Assembly (NCBI GenBank): GCA_937915915.1 | Contig: CALGGN010000220.1 | Span: 1-12,866 of the forward strand | Source: an uncultured Selenomonas sp. | GTDB taxonomy: Bacteria > Bacillota > Negativicutes > Selenomonadales > Selenomonadaceae | DNA length: 12,866 bases | Direction: 5' to 3' | Shown here: positions 6,478 to 12,866 of the stretch, piece by piece | Position numbering within the stretch: position 1 is the first letter of the stretch | Layout: each line of letters begins with the position of its first letter | Position numbers and translations under genes: made by a program | The notes under the pieces: model-generated | What the model was told of the DNA's origin: nothing | Database searches by the model: none | Seen by the model: the letters and a program-made list of their open reading frames with translations, nothing else

Positions 6478-6503
6478 CGATAACGTGCGCGGGGGGAGAC
6501 GAT

Positions 6504-7409
6504 ATGAGATTTTTTTCGCGGATCCGCAAGGACATCCGCGTCATATTCGAACGCGATCCTGCAGCACGGAATGTGCTGGAGGTGCTGTTCTGCTATTCGG
6601 GTCTCCATGCCATCTGGCTGCATCGCCTTTCCCATGCGCTTTACCTGCGAGGATGGGTTCTGGTGCCGCGTTTGATTTCCAACTTGGGGCGCTTTTTGAC
6701 GGGGATTGAGATTCATCCCGGAGCGACCATCGGGGATGGGCTGTTCATCGACCATGGGACGGGGATCGTCATCGGCGAGACGGCGGAGATCGGAAAGAAT
6801 GTGACGCTGTACCAGGGGGTGACCTTGGGCGGCACAGGAAAGGAAAAAGGAAAGCGCCATCCGACCATCGGAAATAATGTGGTGGTTGCCACCGGCGCAA
6901 AGGTGCTGGGTTCCTTCAAGGTGGGCGATCATGCGAAAATCGGCGCCGGCTCCGTCGTGCTGTGCGAGGTTCCGCCCTATGCGACGGTGGTGGGCATCCC
7001 GGGCCGCATCGTGGTCCTGCATGGCCAAAGGGTGCACAATGAGGAGGATATCCGCGCAGCAAGGCTGCAGGCATTTGCAGAGCAAGGGTTCGATGTGGAG
7101 AACCCCATGATCTTAAAGGAACTCAGCGAGGAAATCGACGTGGATCTGGATCATAATCTGCTGCCGGATCCCGAAAGCGAGATTATCCAGACACTGTCCC
7201 GGCAGATCTATGGACTGGAGCAGAAGCTATACGAGATGGAAAAGAAGCTTGCGGCGCAGGAAAAAGCTTCCGGTGCCGCTCATGCCACTAAGAAATCAAC
7301 GAAAAAGCCGCGAAAACCGGACAGACAGCGTCGGACAGGAAACGGTAAGCAGGTCAGGTCCAGCAAGCGAAAAATGGAGGATGAAGGGGAACATGCTGAA
7401 AGTATATAA
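6504..7409 (+). CDS. cysE: Serine O-acetyltransferase with a C-terminal extension
   Basis: CysE makes O-acetylserine from serine and acetyl-CoA, the committed step to cysteine, in the cytoplasm. An N-terminal helical part (about 1-68) precedes the left-handed beta-helix of hexapeptide repeats (about 69-170). The catalytic-type Asp83-His84 sit in FIDHGTGIVIGETAEIG, and GGTGKEKGKRHPTIGNNV and VVGIPGRIV mark the acetyl-CoA end. The start ATG 6504 follows GGGGGGAG by six bases; the frame opens upstream at 6438, but that stretch encodes the terminator hairpin. At 301 residues it is some 70-80 longer than short Firmicutes forms. Residues 225-254 look coiled-coil and the last about 45 are Lys/Arg-rich and low in complexity. 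The tail overlaps the cysS start by 17 bases. The adjacency to cysS links cysteine supply with its use. Confidence 0.94.
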   Translation: MRFFSRIRKDIRVIFERDPAARNVLEVLFCYSGLHAIWLHRLSHALYLRGWVLVPRLISNLGRFLTGIEIHPGATIGDGLFIDHGTGIVIGETAEIGKNVTLYQGVTLGGTGKEKGKRHPTIGNNVVVATGAKVLGSFKVGDHAKIGAGSVVLCEVPPYATVVGIPGRIVVLHGQRVHNEEDIRAARLQAFAEQGFDVENPMILKELSEEIDVDLDHNLLPDPESEIIQTLSRQIYGLEQKLYEMEKKLAAQEKASGAAHATKKSTKKPRKPDRQRRTGNGKQVRSSKRKMEDEGEHAESI

Positions 7410-8823
7410 TACGATGACACGCACAAAAGAAGAATTCCGTCCCTTGGAGGCAGGAAAAGTCAGTATTTACTGCTGCGGCGTGACGCCGTACAATCATCCG
7501 CACATTGGCAATGCGCGTCCGTTTGTGACCTGGGATGTGATCCGGCGCTATTTCGCGAAGCGCGGCTATGAGGTGCGCTATATCCAGAATTTTACGGACG
7601 TGGACGATAAGATCATCAACGCGGCGAATGCGGAAGGCTGTTCCTGGAGCGATATTTCGGGACGCTATATCGAGTCCTATTTCCGGTCGATGGATGCGCT
7701 GAACATACGGCGCGCGGATCTTTATCCCCGGGTGTCGGAGACGATGGAGGATATCATCCGCATGGTGGAGACGCTCGTGGAAAAGGGCTATGCCTATGTG
7801 CTTGAAAATGGCGATGTGTTCTACCGTGTGGAGAAGTTCGAGGCATATGGGAAGCTCAGCGGGCGCAAGCTGGAGGATATGCAGGCAGGGGCGCGTATCG
7901 ATGTGGACCAGCGCAAGCATCATCCGATGGATTTTGCGCTCTGGAAAGCCGCGAAGCCCGGTGAGCCGTCTTGGGACAGCCCTTGGGGGAAAGGGCGGCC
8001 GGGCTGGCATATCGAGTGCTCTGCCATGTCCTTGAAGTATCTGGGGGAGAAATTCGATTTCCATGGGGGCGGAAGCGATCTGATCTTCCCGCATCATGAG
8101 AACGAGATTGCCCAGTCCCAGGCATGCATCGGGGATGCTCACGCTTTCGCCCGGTATTGGCTCCACAATGGCTTCATTACCATCAAGAGCGAAAAGATGA
8201 GCAAGTCGAGGAATAATTTCTTTACGGTGAAGGATATCCTGCAGGAATTCCCCGGTGAGGTCATCCGTTTCTTTATCCTGCAGACGCATTACCGCAGCCC
8301 GCTGGATTTCAGCGACGAGCGCTTGCAGGAGGCGCAGACGAGCCTTGCGCGGCTGCAGAATACCAAGGCATGTCTGGAGGAGCTTTCTGCCAAGGAAGGC
8401 ACCGCGGAGACTGCTGCGGAGCTTTGCGGGAAGGCGGAGGCCCTGCTGGCGGAATTTTACGAAGCCATGGAGGATGATTTCAATACGGCGCTTGCCATCA
8501 GCCAGATGTTTGCGCTGTCGAAGGAAATCAATATCTATTATCAGGACGTGGTTGCGGGCAAGACGGAGCCGGATGCGAAGCATCTGGAGCATGTAAAGGA
8601 TATTTACATGGAAATGGCAGAGGTCATCGGCATATTGGAGGCGCAGGACACGGCAAAAGAGGACGGGCTTGCGGACAAGCTGATGGACATTATCATCGGA
8701 ATCCGTCAGGATGCGCGCAAGGAGAAGAATTGGGCCGTGGCGGACAGGATTCGTGACGAGCTGAAGACGGCAGGAATTGTGCTGGAGGATACACCTCAGG
8801 GAGTGCGGTGGAAAAAAGCATGA
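7393..8823 (+). CDS. cysS: Cysteinyl-tRNA synthetase
   Basis: A class I aminoacyl-tRNA synthetase that attaches cysteine to tRNA-Cys. It has 476 residues, about the normal length. The Zn-binding Cys28 lies in YCCGVTPYNHPHIGNARPF, with HIGN at 37-40; HIECSAMS and FPHHENEIAQSQA supply the other Zn ligands and active-site residues; KMSKS is at 268-272. A DALR-type helical domain follows and a short anticodon-binding C-terminus ends in RWKKA. ATG 7393 is chosen as start: it gives the usual MLKVYNT N-terminus and has GGAGG and AAGGGGA upstream. An in-frame ATG at 7381 directly abuts GGAGG and is unlikely. The start lies within the cysE tail. No T-box leader precedes the cysE-cysS pair. Confidence 0.97.
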   Translation: MLKVYNTMTRTKEEFRPLEAGKVSIYCCGVTPYNHPHIGNARPFVTWDVIRRYFAKRGYEVRYIQNFTDVDDKIINAANAEGCSWSDISGRYIESYFRSMDALNIRRADLYPRVSETMEDIIRMVETLVEKGYAYVLENGDVFYRVEKFEAYGKLSGRKLEDMQAGARIDVDQRKHHPMDFALWKAAKPGEPSWDSPWGKGRPGWHIECSAMSLKYLGEKFDFHGGGSDLIFPHHENEIAQSQACIGDAHAFARYWLHNGFITIKSEKMSKSRNNFFTVKDILQEFPGEVIRFFILQTHYRSPLDFSDERLQEAQTSLARLQNTKACLEELSAKEGTAETAAELCGKAEALLAEFYEAMEDDFNTALAISQMFALSKEINIYYQDVVAGKTEPDAKHLEHVKDIYMEMAEVIGILEAQDTAKEDGLADKLMDIIIGIRQDARKEKNWAVADRIRDELKTAGIVLEDTPQGVRWKKA

Positions 8824-9323
8824 AATTTGATCATTTCAAGATGCTGGTGGACATGATGTTCGTTCCGGACGGGGCGGGCGGCGTGCAGCAGCGATACAGC
8901 GCGGTGGATGTGAAACAGCTTCACCCGCTGGTGCTCGCGTATATCGGGGATGCGTACTTTCATCTGTTTGTGCGGGGACGGTTGCTTTCCTATGAGCAGG
9001 CCAAGGTGCAGGCATTGCATGAATTCAGTGCCCAGATCGTGTCGGCTGTCTGGCAGGCAAGGGCATGGCACGGCATTGAGGAGATGCTGACCGAGGAAGA
9101 AAAGGCCATCTTCCGGCGCGGACGGAATGCGAAAAGCCATGCGCCGCGCAGCGCGTCCGTGGCGGAGTACCATATCAGCACCGGTTTTGAGGCGCTTCTG
9201 GGAAGCCTTTATCTGGAAGAAAAGCATGAGCGGCTCTACGAGATCGCGGAGGCTTCCTTCCAAGTGATTTCCAAGCAGATGATGGAAGAGATCAGAAAGA
9301 GAAACGGGGATAAGAAGCTATGA
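8808..9323 (+). CDS. mrnC: Mini-ribonuclease III (23S rRNA maturation)
   Basis: Mini-III is an RNase III catalytic domain without the double-stranded RNA-binding domain. It trims 23S rRNA precursor stems, using ribosomal protein L3 as a helper in B. subtilis. HPLVLAYIGDAYFHLFVRG (39-57) holds the catalytic-type Asp48. RGRNAKSHAPRSASVAEYHISTGFEALLGSLYL (104-136) is the second catalytic block, with Glu128. At 171 residues it is somewhat longer than B. subtilis MrnC because of about 25 extra N-terminal residues. The start is GTG 8808 (AGGGAG at 8798-8803) or ATG 8820, which forms an ATGA overlap with the cysS stop; I cannot separate them firmly. The neighbouring cysS is the usual partner of mrnC in Firmicutes. 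Confidence 0.93.
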   Translation: MEKSMKFDHFKMLVDMMFVPDGAGGVQQRYSAVDVKQLHPLVLAYIGDAYFHLFVRGRLLSYEQAKVQALHEFSAQIVSAVWQARAWHGIEEMLTEEEKAIFRRGRNAKSHAPRSASVAEYHISTGFEALLGSLYLEEKHERLYEIAEASFQVISKQMMEEIRKRNGDKKL

Positions 9324-10006
9324 TCAAGGTAAAGCTGCTGGACTATACGCCGGAGCCGGAGCGCGTGGTGGCCATGGCGGCAAGGCTCTGTTATTCCGCT
9401 TGCGGCGCGGAGGAGCTTTCGGAACGCATGAGCGATGAAAAAGTGCGGGAAATGGTGGAGAAGATGGTGAAGCTTGGGCATGCTTCCACCATTGAGCATG
9501 CGTCCTTTACCTTTGGCATTGAAGGAGTTTCCCGGGTGCTCACCCATCAGCTGGTCCGGCACCGCATTGCTTCCTATGACCAGCAGTCCCAGCGCTATGT
9601 GGCGGCGCATCATTTTGAATACATCACGCCGCCCACGATTGCAGAGAAGCCGGAGGCCAAGGCGAAGTTCGACGCGCTGCTTGCCAAGATTCGTGAAAGC
9701 TACGATGAGCTGGTGGAGATGGGGGTGCCGAAGGAGGATGCCCGCTATGTGCTGGCAAACGCGACGGAAACGAAAATCCTCGTGACGATGAATGCGCGAT
9801 CGCTTTTGCACTTCTTCAACCTGCGCTGCTGTTACCGGGCGCAATGGGAAATCCGCGAGATGGCGTACAAGATGCTCGAAGAGGTGCAGAAGGTCGCTCC
9901 CGTTCTCTTCAAGAACGCAGGGGCCTCCTGTGTCAATACGGGCAGATGTCCCGAAGGCGAAATGACCTGCGGGCATTTTTCGGAGATGATCAAGAAACGG
10001 GTGTGA
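9320..10006 (+). CDS. thyX: Flavin-dependent thymidylate synthase
   Basis: ThyX methylates dUMP to dTMP using FAD, methylenetetrahydrofolate and NADPH, and is unrelated to ThyA. The diagnostic RHRX7S motif is intact: RHR at 80-82 and Ser90 within RHRIASYDQQSQRYV. Other family blocks are KLGHASTIEHASFTFGIEGVSR, AARLCYS near the N-terminus and ARSLLHFFNLRCCYRAQWEIREMA. The 228 residues are the expected size. The C-terminus (CVNTGRCPEGEMTCGH) carries three Cys within 14 residues, a feature of many anaerobe ThyX proteins, possibly metal-binding. The ATG overlaps the mrnC stop (ATGA), suggesting coupled translation. Confidence 0.97.
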   Translation: MIKVKLLDYTPEPERVVAMAARLCYSACGAEELSERMSDEKVREMVEKMVKLGHASTIEHASFTFGIEGVSRVLTHQLVRHRIASYDQQSQRYVAAHHFEYITPPTIAEKPEAKAKFDALLAKIRESYDELVEMGVPKEDARYVLANATETKILVTMNARSLLHFFNLRCCYRAQWEIREMAYKMLEEVQKVAPVLFKNAGASCVNTGRCPEGEMTCGHFSEMIKKRV

Positions 10007-10010
10007 TCCT

Positions 10011-10784
10011 ATGGAAAACAGGTCAGCGTTCCTGATCCAGGGCGCGATGGATGTCGAATGCCGGCATATCGTGGAATTGATGCAGGACGTCCGGGAGATG
10101 GAAATCGGGAAGTGGTATTTCGCGGAAGGTTCCTATGAGGGAATTCCGCTGGTGGTCAGCGAGACACAGTGGGGCATGGCAAACGCGGCAGCCACAACGG
10201 CATTGGCGATGGAGCGCTTTCATCCGTGCGCGGTCATCAGCCAGGGAACGGCAGGAGGACATGATCCAAGGCTCCATACTTACGATCTGGTCATCGGGCG
10301 GCAGACAGTCAATGTCTCGGCTTGGAAGACCCGGTACAGGGCGCGCGGCGAGGGCGTAGACGAAAGCACGATGGAGAAGCTGGGTGTCTTTGCCTACGAC
10401 AAGGAAAAACGGGCCTTTACGCAGGAGGTGTACCATGACTGCGATGCGCTGCTTTTCGAGGCGGCCATGAGCCTGCGGGATACCTATTCCTTTGGAAAGG
10501 CTGTGGAAGGCATCATGGGAACCAGCGACAGTTGGAACTGCCAGATCGACCGGATCCTGTTCCTGCATGAATTCTACGGCACGGCCGTGGAAGAGATGGA
10601 GGGAGATGCCGTCGCGCAGATCTGCCAGACCTACGATGTGCCCTTTCTCTCCATCCGCGTGATTTCCAACACGGTATTCGAGGGAGATCGGGATTGGGAC
10701 AGAAAAGCCGGCATTGCATGCCAGGATTATGTATTGCGCACGATTCAGAACTATGTTCAAAGGATGGAGCAGACGAAAGGATGA
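10011..10784 (+). CDS. MTAN/nucleoside phosphorylase-like protein with Asn at the catalytic Asp site
   Basis: The fold is that of 5'-methylthioadenosine/S-adenosylhomocysteine nucleosidase and purine nucleoside phosphorylases. GAMDVE (11-16) carries Glu16, equivalent to the water-activating Glu12 of E. coli MTAN. GMANAAATT (55-63), ISQGTAGG (76-83) and the ribose-binding VEEMEGDAVAQIC (Glu197) follow in order. The key difference is IRVISN (215-220): Asn220 replaces the purine-N7 proton-donor Asp found in MTAN. Human-type PNP also uses Asn at its donor site and prefers 6-oxopurines, so substrate preference may differ here. The protein has 257 residues, slightly longer than MTAN (about 230), with an unusual middle segment (about 100-140). 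There is no signal peptide. It starts four bases after thyX with no good Shine-Dalgarno sequence, so translation probably couples to thyX. The exact reaction is uncertain. Confidence 0.75.
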   Translation: MENRSAFLIQGAMDVECRHIVELMQDVREMEIGKWYFAEGSYEGIPLVVSETQWGMANAAATTALAMERFHPCAVISQGTAGGHDPRLHTYDLVIGRQTVNVSAWKTRYRARGEGVDESTMEKLGVFAYDKEKRAFTQEVYHDCDALLFEAAMSLRDTYSFGKAVEGIMGTSDSWNCQIDRILFLHEFYGTAVEEMEGDAVAQICQTYDVPFLSIRVISNTVFEGDRDWDRKAGIACQDYVLRTIQNYVQRMEQTKG

Positions 10785-10789
10785 GCGGA

Positions 10790-10975
10790 ATGGAGAAAGA
10801 TTTCTTGGAAGCCTGCAGGGCATGCGGAAAAGCGCGTACGGATTTTCAGGCAACGCCGGAGGAGAAGGAAAGGCTGTATCAGAACTGTGTCGTGCTGGGG
10901 CAGGAGCTTGGCAAATCCAGTTATGAAATCGAGCGCGCGATTGAGAAGGCCGTGGATGAAAGTTACGGGAATTGA
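10790..10975 (+). CDS. Small acidic helical protein of unknown function (61 aa)
   Basis: The sequence begins MEKDFLEACRACGKARTDF and ends in EKAVDESYGN. It is mostly charged residues in a helical pattern, with three Cys (9, 12 and one in QNCVVLG). I choose ATG 10790 because AAAGG (10776-10780) precedes it by nine bases. ATG 10781 overlaps the previous stop as ATGA but would have the AAAGG abutting it. Tight placement between the nucleosidase gene and uppP, and a stop 22 bases before the uppP start, support a real gene. A faint resemblance of VVLGQELGKSSYEIERAI to the Spo0E phosphatase helix is too weak to use. The function is unknown. Confidence 0.7.
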   Translation: MEKDFLEACRACGKARTDFQATPEEKERLYQNCVVLGQELGKSSYEIERAIEKAVDESYGN

Positions 10976-10997
10976 TGCATGATAGGAGGATATGAGC

Positions 10998-11843
10998 GTG
11001 GATCTGAGTCTGGCTGAGCTTTTGAAGGTAATCCTGCTCGGTGTGGTCGAGGGCCTTACGGAATGGCTTCCGGTCAGCAGCACAGGGCATATGATCCTGG
11101 TGGATGAATTCATCCGGCTGGATGTGAGCAAGGGATTTATGGATATGTTCCTGGTGGTGATCCAGTTGGGTGCCATTTTGGCGGTGGTGGCGCTGAACTT
11201 TGAAAAACTGAATCCTTTTTCTTCGTGGAAGACGAAGCGCGAGAAAAAGGACACGGTACAGCTTTGGATGAAGGTGATTCTTGCCTGCATCCCTGCGGCT
11301 GTGATCGGCTTGATGTTCAACGACTATATGGAGGAGCATTTCATGACGGCTCCTGTGGTGGCATCGACCTTGATCTTTTACGGCGCGATGTTCATCTGGG
11401 TGGAGAACTACAACAAGAACCGCCGCCCGTCCGTTACGGATCTGGCGAAATTGGATTACCGCACGGCATTCATCATTGGCATGTTCCAGGTGCTTTCCCT
11501 GGTTCCGGGTACTTCGCGTTCCGGCGCCACGATCCTGGGCGGCATCCTGTTCGGCGCTTCGCGGTATGTGGCGGCGGAGTTCACGTTCTTTTTGGCGATT
11601 CCCGTCATGTTCGGGGCCAGTCTTCTGAAAATGGTGAAATTTGGCCTGCATTATACCGGGACGGAGCTTTTGATCTTGGCGGTGGGAATGGTGACGGCAT
11701 TCATCGTCTCGATCCTTTCCATCAAATTCCTGCTGCAGTATATCAAGAAGAATGATTTCAAGCCCTTTGGCTGGTACCGCATTGCCCTTGGCATCATCGT
11801 GCTGGGGTACTTGTTCTTGATCGGGGATCCCACGCTGCAATAA
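10998..11843 (+). CDS. uppP: Undecaprenyl-diphosphatase (BacA/UppP family)
   Basis: UppP removes a phosphate from undecaprenyl diphosphate in the cytoplasmic membrane, recycling the lipid carrier for peptidoglycan and other envelope polymers; overexpression is known to confer bacitracin resistance. The two active-site motifs are EGLTEWLPVSSTGH (18-31) and PGTSRSGATI (from 170). Multiple hydrophobic segments span most of the 281 residues, as in the family. AGGAGG (10984-10989) lies eight bases before GTG 10998 but only two before ATG 10992, so I favour GTG; the ATG would add two residues. It is the last gene of the + strand block. Its stop codon is part of the hairpin repeat at 11843-11880, beyond which base composition changes. 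It uses the isoprenoid product of the pathway that ispD and ispF serve. Confidence 0.96.
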   Translation: MDLSLAELLKVILLGVVEGLTEWLPVSSTGHMILVDEFIRLDVSKGFMDMFLVVIQLGAILAVVALNFEKLNPFSSWKTKREKKDTVQLWMKVILACIPAAVIGLMFNDYMEEHFMTAPVVASTLIFYGAMFIWVENYNKNRRPSVTDLAKLDYRTAFIIGMFQVLSLVPGTSRSGATILGGILFGASRYVAAEFTFFLAIPVMFGASLLKMVKFGLHYTGTELLILAVGMVTAFIVSILSIKFLLQYIKKNDFKPFGWYRIALGIIVLGYLFLIGDPTLQ

Positions 11844-11880
11844 GGAACTGTAATGTAAAGGCTATTTATGAACAGTTCCT
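11843..11880 (+). repeat. Hairpin repeat copy 3, directly after uppP
   Basis: AGGAACTGT (11843-11851) and ACAGTTCCT (11872-11880) are perfect 9-bp inverted arms around a 20-base loop. It shares AGGAACTG and TTTATGAACAGTTCC with the copy at 514-547. No T tract follows on the + strand; on the - strand the arm is followed by TTATT. It may act as a weak two-way terminator between the convergent uppP and kinase genes. The rest of the gap to 11920 shows no other clear feature. Confidence 0.65.
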
Positions 11881-11920
11881 GAGATGGGCCACAGGCAGTC
11901 GGGCTTTTAGCGGTGGGTGT

Positions 11921-12811
11921 TTAGTTTGAAAACGGTATAAAAATCTTTACCATCGTTCCGCCGCCATCGCGCGGATAAATCTTTAAATTCCCTTCGCAGA
12001 ACATTTCCAATCGTTTTTGAATATTTTTCAACGCAAAATTTTCTCTTCCGTCGTCAAGTTCAAATCCTGCTCCGTTGTCCTCAACGATAATTTCATTGCC
12101 CGATTCTGTTTCGCGCGTCAAAATTAAAATGTTTAAGGGATCAGAATCAAGGTCAAGTCCATGCTTAATGCAATTTTCCACAATCGGTTGCAATGTCAGC
12201 GGCGGAATCTTAAAATTCACATACGGCGTGTCGTATTCAATAAATAAATTTTCTTCAAACTGCGCCTGCTCTATGGCAAGATACGCTTTTGTATGCTCCA
12301 ATTCTTCCGAAAATAAAATCGTCCCTTCGTGAGTAATCGCCATAAAATTTTTTCGCAGGTAATTTGTAAAATCGAGCATAACTTTCTGCGCTTGTTTTGG
12401 ATTTTGCGAACAAAGATAATAAATGCTCGTCATCGTATTGTAGATAAAGTGCGGGCGCATTTGCAAGACCAAAATGTTCGCTTGCTGACCCAAAATTTCA
12501 CGCTGTTGTCGTAAAAAATTTTCGATATGATCAATCAAAATTATGACAAACATTCCAAGCGCCGAAAGAATTATTCCAATCGCAACCACTAACGGTTTGA
12601 AAATTATCGTATGAAAAAGAATCGCAAATGTCATCGACAAAGTATTGACCATAAACGCTACGTAATATTTTTTCGACAAAATTTTTCTGCGTTTTATAAC
12701 CGCGATTAAATTTATAGACGCCATTATCACTAACTGGCCTATTAAGATTGTATGAAGTTCGTTTCGATAAAAAATATTTTCATCCGTTATATAATAACTC
12801 AACTTTCCCAC
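11921..12811 (-). CDS. LytS/YehU-type sensor histidine kinase, possibly N-terminally shortened
   Basis: A membrane sensor kinase of the HisK_5/LytS class, which autophosphorylates on His and signals to a LytTR or similar response regulator; none is in the window. Three to four hydrophobic segments (about 20-40, 48-71, 73-93) are followed by a short coiled linker (94-112). The phospho-acceptor block is LQMRPHFIYNTMTSIYYL (His121). The ATPase domain has the N box PIVENCIKHGLD (209-220), the G1 box VEDNGAGFELD (243-253) and a C-terminal GGGTMVKIFIP. All catalytic motifs are present. The start is GTG 12811, immediately after an in-frame TGA, with no clear Shine-Dalgarno sequence. The N-terminus YYITDENIFYRNEL resembles an internal piece of longer relatives as I recall them, so the front part may be lost. 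GC content is far below that of the + strand genes (AAA, AAT and ATT codons dominate), pointing to separate ancestry. Confidence 0.85.
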   Translation of the reverse strand: MGKLSYYITDENIFYRNELHTILIGQLVIMASINLIAVIKRRKILSKKYYVAFMVNTLSMTFAILFHTIIFKPLVVAIGIILSALGMFVIILIDHIENFLRQQREILGQQANILVLQMRPHFIYNTMTSIYYLCSQNPKQAQKVMLDFTNYLRKNFMAITHEGTILFSEELEHTKAYLAIEQAQFEENLFIEYDTPYVNFKIPPLTLQPIVENCIKHGLDLDSDPLNILILTRETESGNEIIVEDNGAGFELDDGRENFALKNIQKRLEMFCEGNLKIYPRDGGGTMVKIFIPFSN

Positions 12812-12866
12812 TCAAAAAACGACCCTAAAGCCCTGAAAAATCTACAAGAATCGGACAAGAAAAAGG

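Noticed and set aside
10790..10975. Small protein as a Spo0E-type phosphatase
   Set aside because: The SQELD core motif is not present; the nearest stretch reads GQELG in the wrong surroundings.
10023..11840. A 605-codon open frame on the - strand opposite the nucleosidase, small protein and uppP genes
   Set aside because: Its length comes from the GC-rich codon pattern of the + strand genes. The peptide is His/Arg/Gln-rich with no recognisable domain, and the + strand genes are certain.
1..12866. CRISPR array, tRNA or rRNA genes, insertion sequences, phage genes
   Set aside because: No regularly spaced direct repeats, cloverleaf sequences, rRNA motifs, or transposase, integrase or phage proteins were seen.

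Overview
The window is a GC-rich (roughly mid-50s %) stretch of bacterial chromosome. It carries a dense block of core genes on the + strand, then switches abruptly to AT-rich DNA with one gene on the - strand. The gene set and order (PIN/TRAM membrane nuclease, ispD, ispF, cysE, cysS, mini-RNase III, thyX, uppP, with CarD upstream) is typical of Firmicutes. GC content and protein style suggest the Negativicutes (a Selenomonas or Mitsuokella-like organism). That assignment is inference from content, not a database match.

Layout. (1) 3-128 is the 3' end of an unrecognised gene, closed by an intrinsic terminator (134-179). (2) 180-567 is a gene-free regulatory stretch. It holds a near-consensus sigma-70 promoter (232-260), a structured leader of about 180 nt, a terminator-like hairpin with a T tract (417-450), a second weak promoter candidate and a hairpin repeat just before the next gene. 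(3) 568-3429 is a tight cluster of a divergent ftsZ, tcdA and a divergent gpsA. (4) 3468-6441 holds a carD-type RNA polymerase regulator, a long hairpin without a T tract, a PIN/TRAM protein, and ispD and ispF of the MEP isoprenoid pathway. (5) An intrinsic terminator (6447-6477) lies only 26 bases ahead of cysE. It is followed by cysE, cysS, mrnC, thyX, an MTAN-like nucleosidase, a 61-residue protein of unknown function and uppP, most of them overlapping or nearly so. (6) After uppP and a 9-bp hairpin repeat the base composition drops sharply, and a LytS/YehU-type sensor histidine kinase runs convergently to the window end.

How the genes fit together. IspD and IspF make isoprenoid precursors, and UppP recycles the isoprenoid lipid carrier for cell wall synthesis. 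FtsZ drives division. CysE and CysS make cysteine (via O-acetylserine) and charge tRNA-Cys. Mini-RNase III and TcdA act on rRNA and tRNA. ThyX makes dTMP. This is a housekeeping growth and envelope cluster, with ATGA/GTGA overlaps that suggest translational coupling.

The parts most worth a second look are: the promoter-leader-terminator unit ahead of ftsZ; a small dispersed hairpin repeat found on both sides of the core block; an FtsZ and a GpsA that both depart from the textbook family; an MTAN-like protein with Asn in place of the usual catalytic Asp; and the AT-rich, possibly N-terminally shortened histidine kinase. I see no CRISPR array, tRNA, rRNA, transposase or integrase.
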